Assembly (NCBI RefSeq): GCF_003955715.1
Contig: NZ_CP034463.1
Span: 558,001 to 622,000 of the forward strand
Direction of reading: 5' to 3'
Length of the DNA stretch: 64,000 bases
Source of the DNA: Streptomyces aquilus
GTDB lineage: Bacteria > Actinomycetota > Actinomycetes > Streptomycetales > Streptomycetaceae
Shown here one piece after another: positions 1 to 9,642 of this stretch. Under the pieces are notes generated by a model that did no database searches, was not told the DNA's origin, and was given only the letters and a program-made list of their open reading frames with translations. Each line of letters opens with the position of its first letter. Within the stretch, counting starts at the first letter, position 1. The position numbers were made by a program, and so were the translations under genes.

Positions 1-1865
1 AGGTGGACGGCGCGCTCGCGTGCGCCCGCCTCGACAACCGGTGCGACGAGCAGGTCGGGGCCGAGCATGTACTGGTCGTCGACGTCCCAGGCGGTCGCGT
101 CGTCGGGGAAGTCGAAGAACAGCGGGCGCATGGGCGGGGCGCCGGTGCGATGCGCGGTCTCGGCGAGTCCGTGCAGGTAGGGGCGCAGACGTTCACGCAG
201 GAGGAGATGGTGGCGCAGGATCGGATAGGCCTGCTCGCCGTAGGACCAGACCTCGTTGGGGCCGCCGCTCATCCGCGCGCTGAAGGGCTGGTTCGGCTCG
301 CGGTCACCGTGCAGTCGCATGACGGGGCTGAAGGTGCCGTACTGGAACCAGCGGATGAGCAGTTCCCGGTACGCCGGGTCGTCGGGGTTGCCGCCCAGGA
401 AGCCGCCGATGTCGGTGTGCCACCAGGGGATGCCGCTCAGGGCGACGTTCAGGCCCGCGCGGACCTGGGCGGCCAGGGAGTCGAAGGTGGGCAGGATGTC
501 CCCGGACCACAGGGCGACTCCGTGGCGCTGGCTGCCGGCCCAGGCCGAGCGGATCAGGCTCAGCGGCCGGTCGTCGCCGGTTGCGCGGAATCCGTCGGCG
601 ACGGCGCGGGCGTGTTCGGCACCGTATGCGTTGCCGACCTGGGGGCCCGGGCCGGCGTGGTAGACGGCTCGCGGCGCGATGCTCGGCGGGAGGTCGGGTT
701 CGCAGGCGTCGAGCCAGAAGGCGGTGACGCCTGACCGCAGGTAGTTGGCGTGGAGTTGTTCCCACAGGAGGTGCCGGGCACGGGGGTGCGTCGCGTCGTA
801 GTACGCCATCGGCAGGTAGCGCTGGTCCCCGCCGCGCGCCGGCCAGTGGTGGCGCAGCAGGCCGCCGTGGCTGTCCCGGACCAGGCCCCCGCAGGCGCGC
901 AGGGCATCGAGGTTGGCGCTGTCGTCCTCCAGGGTGGGCCAGACGGACACCACGAGCCGTACGCCGAGGGAGTCCAGCTCCTTGGTCATGGCGGCGGGGT
1001 CGGGCCAGTCCTCCGGGTCGAACGACCAGTCCCCCATGCGGGTCCAGTGGAAGAAGTCGCAGACGATGACCGACAGCGGCAGGCCACGGCGGTGGTGCTC
1101 ACGGGCGACGGCGAGGAGTTCGTCCTGGGTGCGGTAGCGCAGCTTGGACTGCCAGAAGCCACTCGCCCAGTCGGGCAGCAGGGGCGGGTGGCCGGTGGCG
1201 TCGGCGTAGGCGGACATGATCTCGGCGGGGTTGTCGCCCGCGACGATCCAGTAGTCGATCTGGCGGGTCTGATCGGCGACCCAGCGGGTGGCGTCCGCGG
1301 CGAGTTCGACGCGGCCCGTGGCGGGGCTGTTCCACAGCAGTCCGTAGCCGCGGGAGGAGTGCAGGAAGGGGATCGTGACGACGGTGTTGCGCTGGACGAG
1401 GTCGATGACGCGACCCTTGTGGTCCAGGCCGCCGTGCGGCTGCTGGCCCAGGCCGTGGATGCGCTCGCCGTCGTAGCCCTCGAAGAACTGCTCGGCGGTG
1501 TAGGTGCCGTCGCCGCGCGGGGTGTGGACGCGGGGGCCTGGGTAGCCGTGGTAGGGCCGCTTCTCGGCCAGCAGCTCGCGGCCCTCGTCCACCTCCCCGG
1601 TGCGCAGGAAGCGCAGTCGCCCGTCCGCGTCGGCCTCCACGGTGATCCGTCCGTTGACCAGGCGGGCCGTACCGTCCTCGCGGACCTGCACCTCGGCCTC
1701 GCCCGCGTCCCGCACCGGCAGGTCGAGCGCCCAGCTCCGTTCGTCGTCGATGCTGTCGGCCGCCGCGCGTACCCGGACCGCGTGCGGGCCCCAGGGCTCG
1801 ACGCGCAGCACCTCCCCTTGGGTTCGGCGCTCGATCCCTGCCTCGACGTGCTGGTACATGGGCAT
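1..1865 (-). CDS. GH31 alpha-xylosidase/alpha-glucosidase, C-terminus off the left edge
   Basis: Retaining family 31 glycosidase; about 621 codons are inside the window and the 3' end lies beyond position 1. The predicted nucleophile is Asp386 in FWLDACEPD and the acid/base Asp456 in LWSGD; QYMLGPDLLVAPV marks the end of the barrel. The WxDAxEPD form resembles xyloglucan alpha-xylosidases more than starch-type alpha-glucosidases (family knowledge from memory). The start is ATG at 1865, preceded by GGAAGG; a second in-frame ATG follows at 1859. No signal peptide is seen, so it probably acts in the cytoplasm on imported oligosaccharides. It is divergent from the GH42-GH36-GH43-GH5 run, consistent with release of alpha-xylosyl side chains. 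The exact substrate is inference. Confidence 0.9.
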   Translation of the reverse strand, partial: MPMYQHVEAGIERRTQGEVLRVEPWGPHAVRVRAAADSIDDERSWALDLPVRDAGEAEVQVREDGTARLVNGRITVEADADGRLRFLRTGEVDEGRELLAEKRPYHGYPGPRVHTPRGDGTYTAEQFFEGYDGERIHGLGQQPHGGLDHKGRVIDLVQRNTVVTIPFLHSSRGYGLLWNSPATGRVELAADATRWVADQTRQIDYWIVAGDNPAEIMSAYADATGHPPLLPDWASGFWQSKLRYRTQDELLAVAREHHRRGLPLSVIVCDFFHWTRMGDWSFDPEDWPDPAAMTKELDSLGVRLVVSVWPTLEDDSANLDALRACGGLVRDSHGGLLRHHWPARGGDQRYLPMAYYDATHPRARHLLWEQLHANYLRSGVTAFWLDACEPDLPPSIAPRAVYHAGPGPQVGNAYGAEHARAVADGFRATGDDRPLSLIRSAWAGSQRHGVALWSGDILPTFDSLAAQVRAGLNVALSGIPWWHTDIGGFLGGNPDDPAYRELLIRWFQYGTFSPVMRLHGDREPNQPFSARMSGGPNEVWSYGEQAYPILRHHLLLRERLRPYLHGLAETAHRTGAPPMRPLFFDFPDDATAWDVDDQYMLGPDLLVAPVVEAGARERAVH

Positions 1866-2099
1866 ACCGTTCCTTCCGATGCGGGTGGCAGTGGCGATGG
1901 CGAGGCGGTGGGGGCTGTGCGCGTCCAATGCCTCGGGAGAGGCCGGGTTCACCGTCGAGTTCGACGGTGAGAGCCGTGGCCTGCCGGTCGAGTGCGGGCG
2001 CGGGCGCTGCGGTGGTGGTTCGCTGGCTGAACTGCGGTTGGAGGAGCAGAAGGTGAATCCTCGTAGGGGAGGTCGGACGCCGCGAGCCCCTCGGTGATG

Positions 2100-3276
2100 G
2101 TGTGCGCACGGAAGCGGGCCGTCTCGCGGGGACCATCGGTACTCGGGATCAAGGCCGTGTGCTCGGCCCCGTCGACGAACCAGTGCAGGCGCGGTTCGAC
2201 GCCCTCGGCCCAGGCGAGACCGGGTGCTGGTCGTCGGCCGCCCGTGGGATGGTCGTCGGCGCCGGGGTCCACGGGTGAAGGCCCCGGTGACGACGTCCCC
2301 GTGAGCGAGTTGTCCGGGGACGAGGCGGAAGACAGCTCCCGGCCCTCGCCTGACGTCGTGGTCGAGGGGGTGCGGGAACGCGTCGTCGCCCCGGTACCAG
2401 GTCTGTGGCAGCCGGCCCGCGCGGTCGGCCTCGTCGGGCAGTACGGCGGTCGGTGCCCGGCTTGTCTCCTGCCCGCCGTAGGACGTCCACACCACGGCGG
2501 GCAGGTGTTTGTCGGCCCAGTGGAGGGCGTAGGGATAGCTGCCGGTCGGACGGGGCCTCGACGGCGCAGACAGCGAACCAGCTGCGCAGTCCGGTCTCGA
2601 TGAGTGGGCTGACGTGACAGGGGCGGCCGTTGGCCAGGGGGTACGCGGCCATCGCGCCGGTCGCCGCACCCGAGGCGACGGCGGGTCGGAAGGCGGCCGG
2701 GTCGCGCGGGCGCAGGCCGGAGGAGGTGACGCAGCGGTGGTCCTCGTTGTTGCAGGCGAGGAAGTGCTCGAGCGCCCCGGCCGCGCGCACGTGGGTGGGG
2801 TGGCCGTCGGCCGGGACCGCGCCGTAGGCCCTGCCCGGCGGTGTCGTGTGTACCGGGTCCTCGGAGCAGCCCTCCTCGTTGCGGCACCCGCGCGGGTCGC
2901 GCAGCAGGTTCACCGCCTGGAGGCCGTTGCTGCCGATGTCGTTCGCCGTCGGGCGGTGGTAGTGCAACGCGCGCAGTTCGACGGGGACCGCCTGGGGGAA
3001 GACCTTCGCCTCGCCGAGCCGGTGAACGCCGTACAGCGCCTCCGTGCCGGCGCGCAGCGACGCGATGCCGAGGCGCCCGACGGCCGGCGCGTACCGGCGC
3101 GGCAGCGCGATCCGCTCGGCGAGCGTGAGCCGCCCGAGCAGGTCGTCGGCGCGCCTGTCGGTCGGCGGCGCCGGGGCGCGGAACGGATGCCGGGCCGCGG
3201 GCAGGGACGAAGAACCCACGAGGAAGACCCCTAGGCAGGCTGGTTGCGGGCTATCGAAGCGCTTCGACGCTCGCAT
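2100..3276 (-). pseudogene. decayed GH3 beta-glucosidase/beta-xylosidase
   Basis: GH3 landmarks can be read on the minus strand but are scattered between frames. First come RADDLLGRLTLAERI and GTEALYGVHRLGEA, then a deleted stretch after FPQAV, then VNLLRDPRGCRNEEGCSEDP, ALEHFLACNNED and GRPCHVSPLIE. The reading frame changes near 2600, after which pieces of the C-terminal domain (GRLPQTWYRGDDA) appear in another frame. The position that carries the nucleophile Asp in GH3 (SDAEAP-like) reads CAVEAP here. Internal deletions, at least one frameshift and a lost nucleophile make an active enzyme very unlikely. It lies between the GH31 gene and the operator region and probably once supplied beta-glucosidase activity for the same locus. 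Confidence 0.75.
3254..3267. promoter_or_regulatory. LacI-type operator, site 1
   Basis: A 14-bp perfect palindrome, TCGAAGCGCTTCGA, with the central CG typical of LacI/CebR-like operators. It overlaps the start of the decayed GH3 frame in the divergent region between the two glycosidase transcription units. A shorter copy lies 110 bp away. The regulator is not in this window. Operator function is inference. Confidence 0.55.
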
Positions 3277-3374
3277 CGCGACGACAGGCTGTCAACGGCC
3301 TGGGCCAAAGAGATTTTCTTGACGCCTGCCCTCTTGTCTCACAAGGGGCGTGTCATTAACGTTCCCGGCCAGGT

Positions 3375-3384
3375 GAAGCGCTTC
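3375..3384. promoter_or_regulatory. LacI-type operator, site 2
   Basis: GAAGCGCTTC, a perfect 10-bp palindrome (in context TGAAGCGCTTCGA), repeats the core of the site at 3254. The pair could serve the minus-strand GH31 unit and the plus-strand GH42 unit. From 3385 to 3762 I see no gene, only the presumed GH42 leader. Confidence 0.5.
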
Positions 3385-3762
3385 GACGATCGAGAGGGAC
3401 GGGCCGCCGCCTTGAGCAACGACCTGAACCGCGGAAGCCCTGTCGGCACAGCAGGGTCGACTCCGGCCTCGGCTCCGGGCACGCACGGACGGCCCCGCCG
3501 CCCCTGCCGAGGCCGGTGGTCGTCCTGACACTCGTACCGCTGCTGATCATCTGCCCGTTCCGGCGGAAGCACTTTCCGCACCGGTGTGCTCTCGGGCGCG
3601 ATCAGGGGCTGAACCGGCCGTCCGTCTGCGCCCCCGCCCTGTGACCGGGAGCGGCTCCCCCCGCCCATTCCCCGCTGCTGGAGCGGAGCCGCTCCCTCAC
3701 ACCGTCAGCAGGGCCAGAGCTCGCCCGGCGGTTGCCGAGACCCTTCTTCCCGAGGACCAGTC

Positions 3763-5748
3763 ATGACCACCCGCAGCCTGACCGACCGCCTGGGCGGCCT
3801 CGCCTTCGGCGGTGACTACAACCCCGAGCAGTGGGACGAACCGGTCTGGAAGGAGGACGACGCGCTGATGCGCCGGGCCAGGGTCAACCTGGCCACCGTA
3901 GGCGTCTTCTCCTGGGCCCTGCTGGAACCGGACGAGGGCCGCTACGACTTCGCCTGGCTCGACGCCCACATGAACCGCCTCCACGCGAACGGCGTGGCCG
4001 TCGACCTCGCCACCCCTACGGCCTCCCCGCCGCCCTGGTTCACCCTGGCCCACCCCGACGCGCTGCCGGTCACCCCCGAGGGCACCCGCCTCATCCACGG
4101 CAGCCGCGACACCTACTGCCTCACCGCGCCCGCCTACCGCAGCGCGGCCCGCCGCATCGCCTCCGCCCTGGCCGAACGCTACGGAGAGCACCCCGCCGTC
4201 GCCCTGTGGCACGTCCACAACGAGTACGGCACGCTCTGCTACTGCGACCACACCGCCGCCGCCTTCCGGGTGTGGCTGCGCGCCCGCCACGGCTCCCTGG
4301 ATGCTCTCAACGAGGCGTGGGGAACGGCGTTCTGGAGCCAGCGGTACACCTCCTGGGAGCAGGTGCTGCCGCCGCGCGTGACGCAGTGGCACAAGAACCC
4401 CGGCCAGGCACTGGACTTCCGCCGCTTCTGGTCCGACGAGATCATCGCCGCCTACCGCGAGCAGCGCGACGCGATCCGCGCGCACAGCGACCGGCCGGTG
4501 ACGACCAACCTGATGCTCCCCGCCTACCAGAACGTCGACCTGTGGGCCCTGGCCCGCGAACTCGACGTCGTCACGTCCGACCAGTACCCGAGCGCTCCCG
4601 GTCTGGACGCCGCCGCCGACGCCGCCTTCCACGCCGACCGCACCCGCTCCCTGGCCGGCGGCCACCCCTGGCTGCTGCTGGAACAGGGCACCAATACCGT
4701 CTACGACCGCGACCGGGTCCTGGCCAAGGAGCCCGGGGACATCCTGCGCCACACCCTCGGGCACATCGCCCGCGGTTCGGAGGGGGCCTTGTTCTTCCAG
4801 TGGCGGCAGTCCCGTGCCGGCGCCGAGACATGGCACTCGGCGATGGTCCCGCACGCGGGGCCGGACAGCCGCGTCTTCCGTGAGGTCGCGCAGGTCGGCG
4901 AGGCGGTCGCCCGGCTCGGGGAGCTGGCGGGATCGACGGTCACCGCTTCGGTGGCGGTGCTGCACGAAGCGGACGCTTGGTGGGCACTCGGCGTGGACGG
5001 CCTGCCCTCGGCGGACCTTGACTACCACGCGGCACTCGGCCGGGCGCACCGGGCACTGTGGGACGCCGGCGTCACCGTCGACTTCGCGCACCCCGAGCAC
5101 GACTTGAGCCGCTTCCCGCTCGTCATCGCACCGGCCCTGTTCCTCCTGTCCGACGGGGCGGCCGAGAACCTGCGCCGTTACGTCGCCGGCGGCGGGACTC
5201 TCCTCGTCCAGCACGCGAGCGGATACGTCGACGACCGCATGCACGCCCGCCTCGGCGGCTACCCCGCCGAGCCGCTGCGCGAGGCGCTGGGCATCCGCGT
5301 CGAGGAGTACCGGCCGCTGCGGCGCGACGAGCGCATCGCTCTGTCGGACGGAACGCACGGCACCGTCTGGAGCGAGTCGCTTCGCGCCGAAGGTGCCGAA
5401 ACGCTCGCCGCCTACGCCGAGGGCATGCTCACCGGCAGCCCGGCGCTGACCCGTCACCGCTTCGGCAGCGGAAAGGCCTGGTACCTCTCGACCCGCCTGG
5501 ACGACGCCGGCTACGCCGCCCTGGTCGCCCGGCTGCTCGACGAGGCGGGGGTGGCTCCCGAGGTGCCGGGCCTGCCCGCTCAGGTCGAGGCCGTCGTCCG
5601 ACGCGCCCCGGACGGCCGTCGCTGGCGCGTCCTGATCAACCACCGCCCCGAACCCGTGCCCCTGCCCGAGCCCGCCCACGATCTGCTCACGGGCAGCACA
5701 TTGTCCGAACTGCCGCCCGGCGGCTGCGCGGTGCTCCGTACCACCTGA
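3763..5748 (+). CDS. GH42 beta-galactosidase
   Basis: A 661-residue cytoplasmic family 42 beta-galactosidase, full length for the family. The N-terminus has the usual GGDYNPEQW signature. The predicted acid/base is Glu154 in WHVHNEYG and the nucleophile Glu307 in LLLEQGT. A trimerisation domain with a glutamine-amidotransferase-like fold and a short C-terminal beta domain follow. The ATG is preceded by GAGGA. It is the first gene of a co-directional run with GH36 (70-bp gap), GH43 (51-bp gap) and GH5 (119-bp gap). It would remove terminal beta-galactose from imported oligosaccharides. The two LacI-type palindromes upstream suggest sugar-induced expression. Confidence 0.95.
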   Translation: MTTRSLTDRLGGLAFGGDYNPEQWDEPVWKEDDALMRRARVNLATVGVFSWALLEPDEGRYDFAWLDAHMNRLHANGVAVDLATPTASPPPWFTLAHPDALPVTPEGTRLIHGSRDTYCLTAPAYRSAARRIASALAERYGEHPAVALWHVHNEYGTLCYCDHTAAAFRVWLRARHGSLDALNEAWGTAFWSQRYTSWEQVLPPRVTQWHKNPGQALDFRRFWSDEIIAAYREQRDAIRAHSDRPVTTNLMLPAYQNVDLWALARELDVVTSDQYPSAPGLDAAADAAFHADRTRSLAGGHPWLLLEQGTNTVYDRDRVLAKEPGDILRHTLGHIARGSEGALFFQWRQSRAGAETWHSAMVPHAGPDSRVFREVAQVGEAVARLGELAGSTVTASVAVLHEADAWWALGVDGLPSADLDYHAALGRAHRALWDAGVTVDFAHPEHDLSRFPLVIAPALFLLSDGAAENLRRYVAGGGTLLVQHASGYVDDRMHARLGGYPAEPLREALGIRVEEYRPLRRDERIALSDGTHGTVWSESLRAEGAETLAAYAEGMLTGSPALTRHRFGSGKAWYLSTRLDDAGYAALVARLLDEAGVAPEVPGLPAQVEAVVRRAPDGRRWRVLINHRPEPVPLPEPAHDLLTGSTLSELPPGGCAVLRTT

Positions 5749-5818
5749 CCCTCCGCCCGAGCCCCCCTCACCGCTGGGGCCCGCCCCGCGCATTCCGACC
5801 CCGACCAGAAAGGCCATC

Positions 5819-7960
5819 ATGACCGGCGCACCGCAGACCCTCCGTTGGGGCCACGCGGCCCTGGAGGTCGAGATCGACGTCGGCGAGGACGGCACCGCCC
5901 GCCTCACCCACATCGGCCTCCCCGGCGGGACACCCCCCGAGCGGCGCAACTGGCCTCCGCTGCCCCTGCTGGAGGTCACGGCCGCGGGGCACGGCCGCGC
6001 CTGGTCGGGCGGGCGTCTCATCGACTCGTACGTCGGCGGACGGCTGCGTCACCACGCGCACCGCGTGTCCCGCGACGGTGACTGGCACGTGCTGACCGTC
6101 GAACTCCGCGACCCTCAAACCGGGCTCGTCGCGGAGGTCACCTACCGCTCGCCGGACGGGGTGCCCGTACTGCGCGGCGAGGTGGTCCTGCGCAACGGCG
6201 GGGAGGCCGCGCTGCACCTGGAATCGGTCTCGTCCCTGGTCGTGGGGTGTCTCGCGGACGGCCCGGAGGCCATCGGGGGCGCGGATCTGCTGTGGGCGGA
6301 GAACGACTGGGTCGCCGAATGCCGCTGGCAGCGCCGGCCGATGCGGGTGACCTCGCCGGTGCTGAGCGACCGCGTCGTCGTCTACGACAACGGCAAGGGC
6401 GAGTTCACCCAGACCGGCCGGGGCGTGTGGTCCAGTTGCGGCCGATTGCCCATGGGCGGCCTCACCGACCGTGACTCGGGACGCACCTGGCTGTGGCAGA
6501 TCGAGCACAACGGCGGCGGCTGGCACTGGGAGTGCGGTGAACGCGACCAACTCGCCTACCTGGCCCTGTTCGGCCCCACCGACACCCACCACGGCTGGCG
6601 CCATCCTCTGGAGCCCGGCGGCGAGTTCCACACCGTACCCGTCGCCCTCGCCTTCAGCGCCGACGGCGGCCCGGACGACGCGTTCGCCGCGCTGACCCGT
6701 TACCGCCGCACCGCCCGCCGCCCGCACTCCGACCACCGGCGACTCCCCGTCATCTTCAACGACTACATGAACTGCCTGATGGGCGACCCCACCACGGAGA
6801 AACTGCTGCCGCTGATCGACGCGGCGGCCGAGGCGGGCGCGGAGTACTTCGTCATCGACGCCGGCTGGTACGACGACGAGAACGGCGGCTGGTGGGACAG
6901 CGTCGGCGCCTGGGAGCCGGCCGCCTCCCGGTTCCCCGGAGAGCGCGGCATCCACGAGGTGCTGGACCGCATCCGCGAGCGCGGCATGGTGCCCGGCCTG
7001 TGGCTGGAGCCCGAGGTGATCGGCGTACGCAGCCCCATGGCCAAGACCCTGCCGGACGAGGCGTTCTTCCGCCGCGACGGCGTGCGCGTCACGGAGACCG
7101 GCCGCCACCACCTGGACCTGCGTCATCCGGCCGCCCGCGCCCACCTGGACCAGGTCGTGGACCGTCTGGTCGGCGAGTGGGGCGTCGGCTACCTCAAACT
7201 CGACCACAACATCGACCCCGGCTCCGGCACCAGCGCCCACCCCGGCGAGACCCCGGCCGCCGGACTGCTCGGCCACAACCGCGCCCAACTGGACTGGCTC
7301 GACGGCATCCTGGACCGCTACCCGCACCTCGTGGTGGAGAACTGCTCCTCCGGAGGCATGCGCTGGGACTACGCCCTGCTGTCCCGGCTGCAACTTCAGT
7401 CCACCAGCGACCAGCAGAACCTCCAGCTGTACGCACCGATCGCCGCCTCCGCGCCCACCGCCGTCACCCCCGAGCAGGGCGCCGTCTGGGCCTACCCGCT
7501 CCCGGAAGACTCCCTCGATGAGGTCGCCTTCACCATGGTGAGCGCACTCCTCGGCCGCATCCACCTGTCCGGCCTGCTCCCGGATCTACGGCCCGAGGCC
7601 CGCGCCCTGGTCCACGAGGCGGTGGCCGCGTACAAGGCCCTCCGTGTCGACCTGCCTCAGGCCGTCCCCGCGTGGCCGCTCGGCTTGCCGGCCTGGGACG
7701 ACCCGTGGCTCGCCCTGGCCCTGCGCACCCCGGCCACCACCTACCTCACCGTGTGGCGCCGCCCCGGAGGCGCGCCCACCATGAGCCTCCCCCTCCCCCA
7801 CCTCCGCGGCTGCGCCGCTCGCGTCGACGTCCTCTACCCCAGCGCGAGCCAGGCCGAAGCCGTCTGGAACCCCGATGCCGCCGACCTCACGCTGACGCTG
7901 CCCACAGCTCCGTCCGCCGTGCTGCTCCGCCTCACCCACACGGTGCCGGACGCGCCCTGA
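5819..7960 (+). CDS. GH36 alpha-galactosidase
   Basis: A 713-residue retaining alpha-galactosidase of family GH36. An N-terminal beta-sandwich (about 1-290) precedes a TIM barrel (about 300-620) and a C-terminal beta domain. The nucleophile is predicted as Asp462 in YLKLDHN and the acid/base as Asp531 in STSDQQN; the conserved ENCSSGGMRWD lies between them. There is no signal peptide. An AGAAAGG ribosome site precedes the ATG. Its place between GH42 and GH43 implies that the locus handles glycans carrying both alpha- and beta-linked galactose, or that the operon serves more than one hemicellulose. Confidence 0.94.
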   Translation: MTGAPQTLRWGHAALEVEIDVGEDGTARLTHIGLPGGTPPERRNWPPLPLLEVTAAGHGRAWSGGRLIDSYVGGRLRHHAHRVSRDGDWHVLTVELRDPQTGLVAEVTYRSPDGVPVLRGEVVLRNGGEAALHLESVSSLVVGCLADGPEAIGGADLLWAENDWVAECRWQRRPMRVTSPVLSDRVVVYDNGKGEFTQTGRGVWSSCGRLPMGGLTDRDSGRTWLWQIEHNGGGWHWECGERDQLAYLALFGPTDTHHGWRHPLEPGGEFHTVPVALAFSADGGPDDAFAALTRYRRTARRPHSDHRRLPVIFNDYMNCLMGDPTTEKLLPLIDAAAEAGAEYFVIDAGWYDDENGGWWDSVGAWEPAASRFPGERGIHEVLDRIRERGMVPGLWLEPEVIGVRSPMAKTLPDEAFFRRDGVRVTETGRHHLDLRHPAARAHLDQVVDRLVGEWGVGYLKLDHNIDPGSGTSAHPGETPAAGLLGHNRAQLDWLDGILDRYPHLVVENCSSGGMRWDYALLSRLQLQSTSDQQNLQLYAPIAASAPTAVTPEQGAVWAYPLPEDSLDEVAFTMVSALLGRIHLSGLLPDLRPEARALVHEAVAAYKALRVDLPQAVPAWPLGLPAWDDPWLALALRTPATTYLTVWRRPGGAPTMSLPLPHLRGCAARVDVLYPSASQAEAVWNPDAADLTLTLPTAPSAVLLRLTHTVPDAP

Positions 7961-8011
7961 ACCGCCGGTGCCACCTGACAACGACCCGCTGAACGAAAGG
8001 GACTTGGCCCC

Positions 8012-9523
8012 ATGTCAGAAATGCGGCAGGCGGACGCCACCATGACCAACCCCGTGGTCCCCGGCTTCCACCCGGACCCCAGCATCTGCCGCGTCGGAGA
8101 CGACTACTACCTCGTCTGCTCCAGCTTCGAGTACTTCCCCGGCATCCCCGTCTTCCACAGCCGCGACCTGGTGCACTGGACGCAGATCGGCAACGCCCTG
8201 GACCGGCCGGCCCAACTACGCCTGCCGGCCGCCATGCCGTCCTCCGGCGGGATCTACGCTCCCACCCTGCGCCACCACGACGGACGTTTCTGGCTGATCG
8301 TCACCAACGTGGCCGAGGGCGAGGGCAACCTGCTGTTCACCGCCACCGACCCGGCCGGGCCCTGGTCCGACCCGGTCCGACTGCCCGAGGTGAAGGGCAT
8401 CGACCCGGACCTCGCCTGGGACGAGGACGGCACCTGCTGGTGCACGGTCGCCGGGGGCGCACAGGTCCGTATCGACCCGTACACCGGCGAGACGTTCGGA
8501 CCCGCGCACCAGGTGTGGGCCGGCACTCCCGGCGCCCAGGCGCCGGAAGCGCCGCATCTGTACCGCATCGGCGCGTACTGGTACCTGCTCATCGCCGAGG
8601 GCGGCACCGAGCGCGGTCACGCCGTCTCGATCGCCCGCGGGCGTACGCCCACCGGCCCGTTCGAGCCGTGCCCGGACAATCCGGTCCTCACCCACCGCGG
8701 CACTCACCGCCCCATCCAGAACACCGGGCACGCCGACCTGGTCCAAGGACCCGACGGCTCCTGGTGGTTGGTGCTGCTGGGGGTCCGCCCGCGCGGTGGC
8801 ACCCCTGGCTGGCACGTGCTGGGACGCGAGACGTTCCTCGCACCGGTGACGTGGGTGGACGACTGGCCCGTAGTCGGCGAGGTGCCGTCCGTTCTGCCCA
8901 CGCCGGCATGGCCGCTCGTGCCCGGCGCGGCCGAGGAGGTCCGGGACGACTTCGACCTCAGCGAGCTGCGGCCGCAGTGGATCTCCGTGCGCGATCGTCC
9001 CGCGGAGCACTGCACCACCAAGGAACGGTCCGGCTGGCTGACCCTGCGGGCCCGCGGCGCCTCGCTGGACGAGCCGGACGTCGTCTTCGCCGGCCGCCGT
9101 CAGCAGCACCTGTCCTGCCGGGTACGCACCCGGATCGACCCCGCCGAAGGGCGCGGTGGCCTCGCCGTCCGTCTGGACGAGGAGCACCACTACGAGATCG
9201 AGGCGGCCGAGGGGCAGGTACGCGTCCTGAGCCGCGTCGGCCCCTTCCGCACCGTCGTGGCATCCCGTCCCGTGCCCGCCGGGCCCGTGGTTCTGCGCCT
9301 CGACGTCACCCCCGCCCCTCCGAACGGCCCCCGCACCGGCCCCGACGTCCTCACGTTCGGCATCGAGGAGCAGGACGGCACCTTCATCCCGCTCGGCGCA
9401 CTCGACGGCCGCTACCTGTCGACCGAGGTGGCAGGCGGCTTCACCGGACGGGTCATCGGCCTGTACGCGGCGGCCGGCACCGTGCACTTCGACTGGTTCG
9501 ACTACGAGCCGCTCGGCCTCTGA
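8012..9523 (+). CDS. GH43 beta-xylosidase/alpha-L-arabinofuranosidase
   Basis: A 503-residue inverting glycosidase. The five-bladed propeller occupies about 10-300 and a beta-sandwich (GH43 C2-type) the rest. The three acidic residues are visible: Asp22 in FHPDPS (base), Asp131 in KGIDPD (pKa modulator) and Glu179 in APEAPHLY (acid). The stretch SFEYFPGIPVFHSRDLVHW resembles the GH43_11/12 beta-xylosidase groups. Methionines at 4 and 11 are alternative starts; GAAAGG before 8012 supports the first. It is intracellular by lack of a signal peptide. Substrate choice between xylose and arabinose cannot be settled from sequence alone. Confidence 0.92.
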   Translation: MSEMRQADATMTNPVVPGFHPDPSICRVGDDYYLVCSSFEYFPGIPVFHSRDLVHWTQIGNALDRPAQLRLPAAMPSSGGIYAPTLRHHDGRFWLIVTNVAEGEGNLLFTATDPAGPWSDPVRLPEVKGIDPDLAWDEDGTCWCTVAGGAQVRIDPYTGETFGPAHQVWAGTPGAQAPEAPHLYRIGAYWYLLIAEGGTERGHAVSIARGRTPTGPFEPCPDNPVLTHRGTHRPIQNTGHADLVQGPDGSWWLVLLGVRPRGGTPGWHVLGRETFLAPVTWVDDWPVVGEVPSVLPTPAWPLVPGAAEEVRDDFDLSELRPQWISVRDRPAEHCTTKERSGWLTLRARGASLDEPDVVFAGRRQQHLSCRVRTRIDPAEGRGGLAVRLDEEHHYEIEAAEGQVRVLSRVGPFRTVVASRPVPAGPVVLRLDVTPAPPNGPRTGPDVLTFGIEEQDGTFIPLGALDGRYLSTEVAGGFTGRVIGLYAAAGTVHFDWFDYEPLGL

Positions 9524-9642
9524 ACCGGCGCGGCGAGCCGAGGCACCACGTCGGCTTCCGAAGACGCCCCACCCCCCGCTTGCCGCCTACCGCTCCATCC
9601 TCCACGGGCGGAACCCGCTCGGCCAACAGAGAGAGGTCAGAG

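Noticed and set aside
3697..7564. Long minus-strand frames opposite GH42 and GH36
   Set aside because: They are third-position shadows of the glycosidase genes, rich in Gly/Val/Arg, with no motifs. The same applies to long antisense frames at 16164-18275 and 59859-62138.
8440..9642. Upstream extension of the GH5 gene frame through the GH43 gene
   Set aside because: The frame is open only because of GC content; it is Arg/Pro-rich, overlaps the well-supported GH43 gene and precedes a clear signal peptide and ribosome site at 9643.
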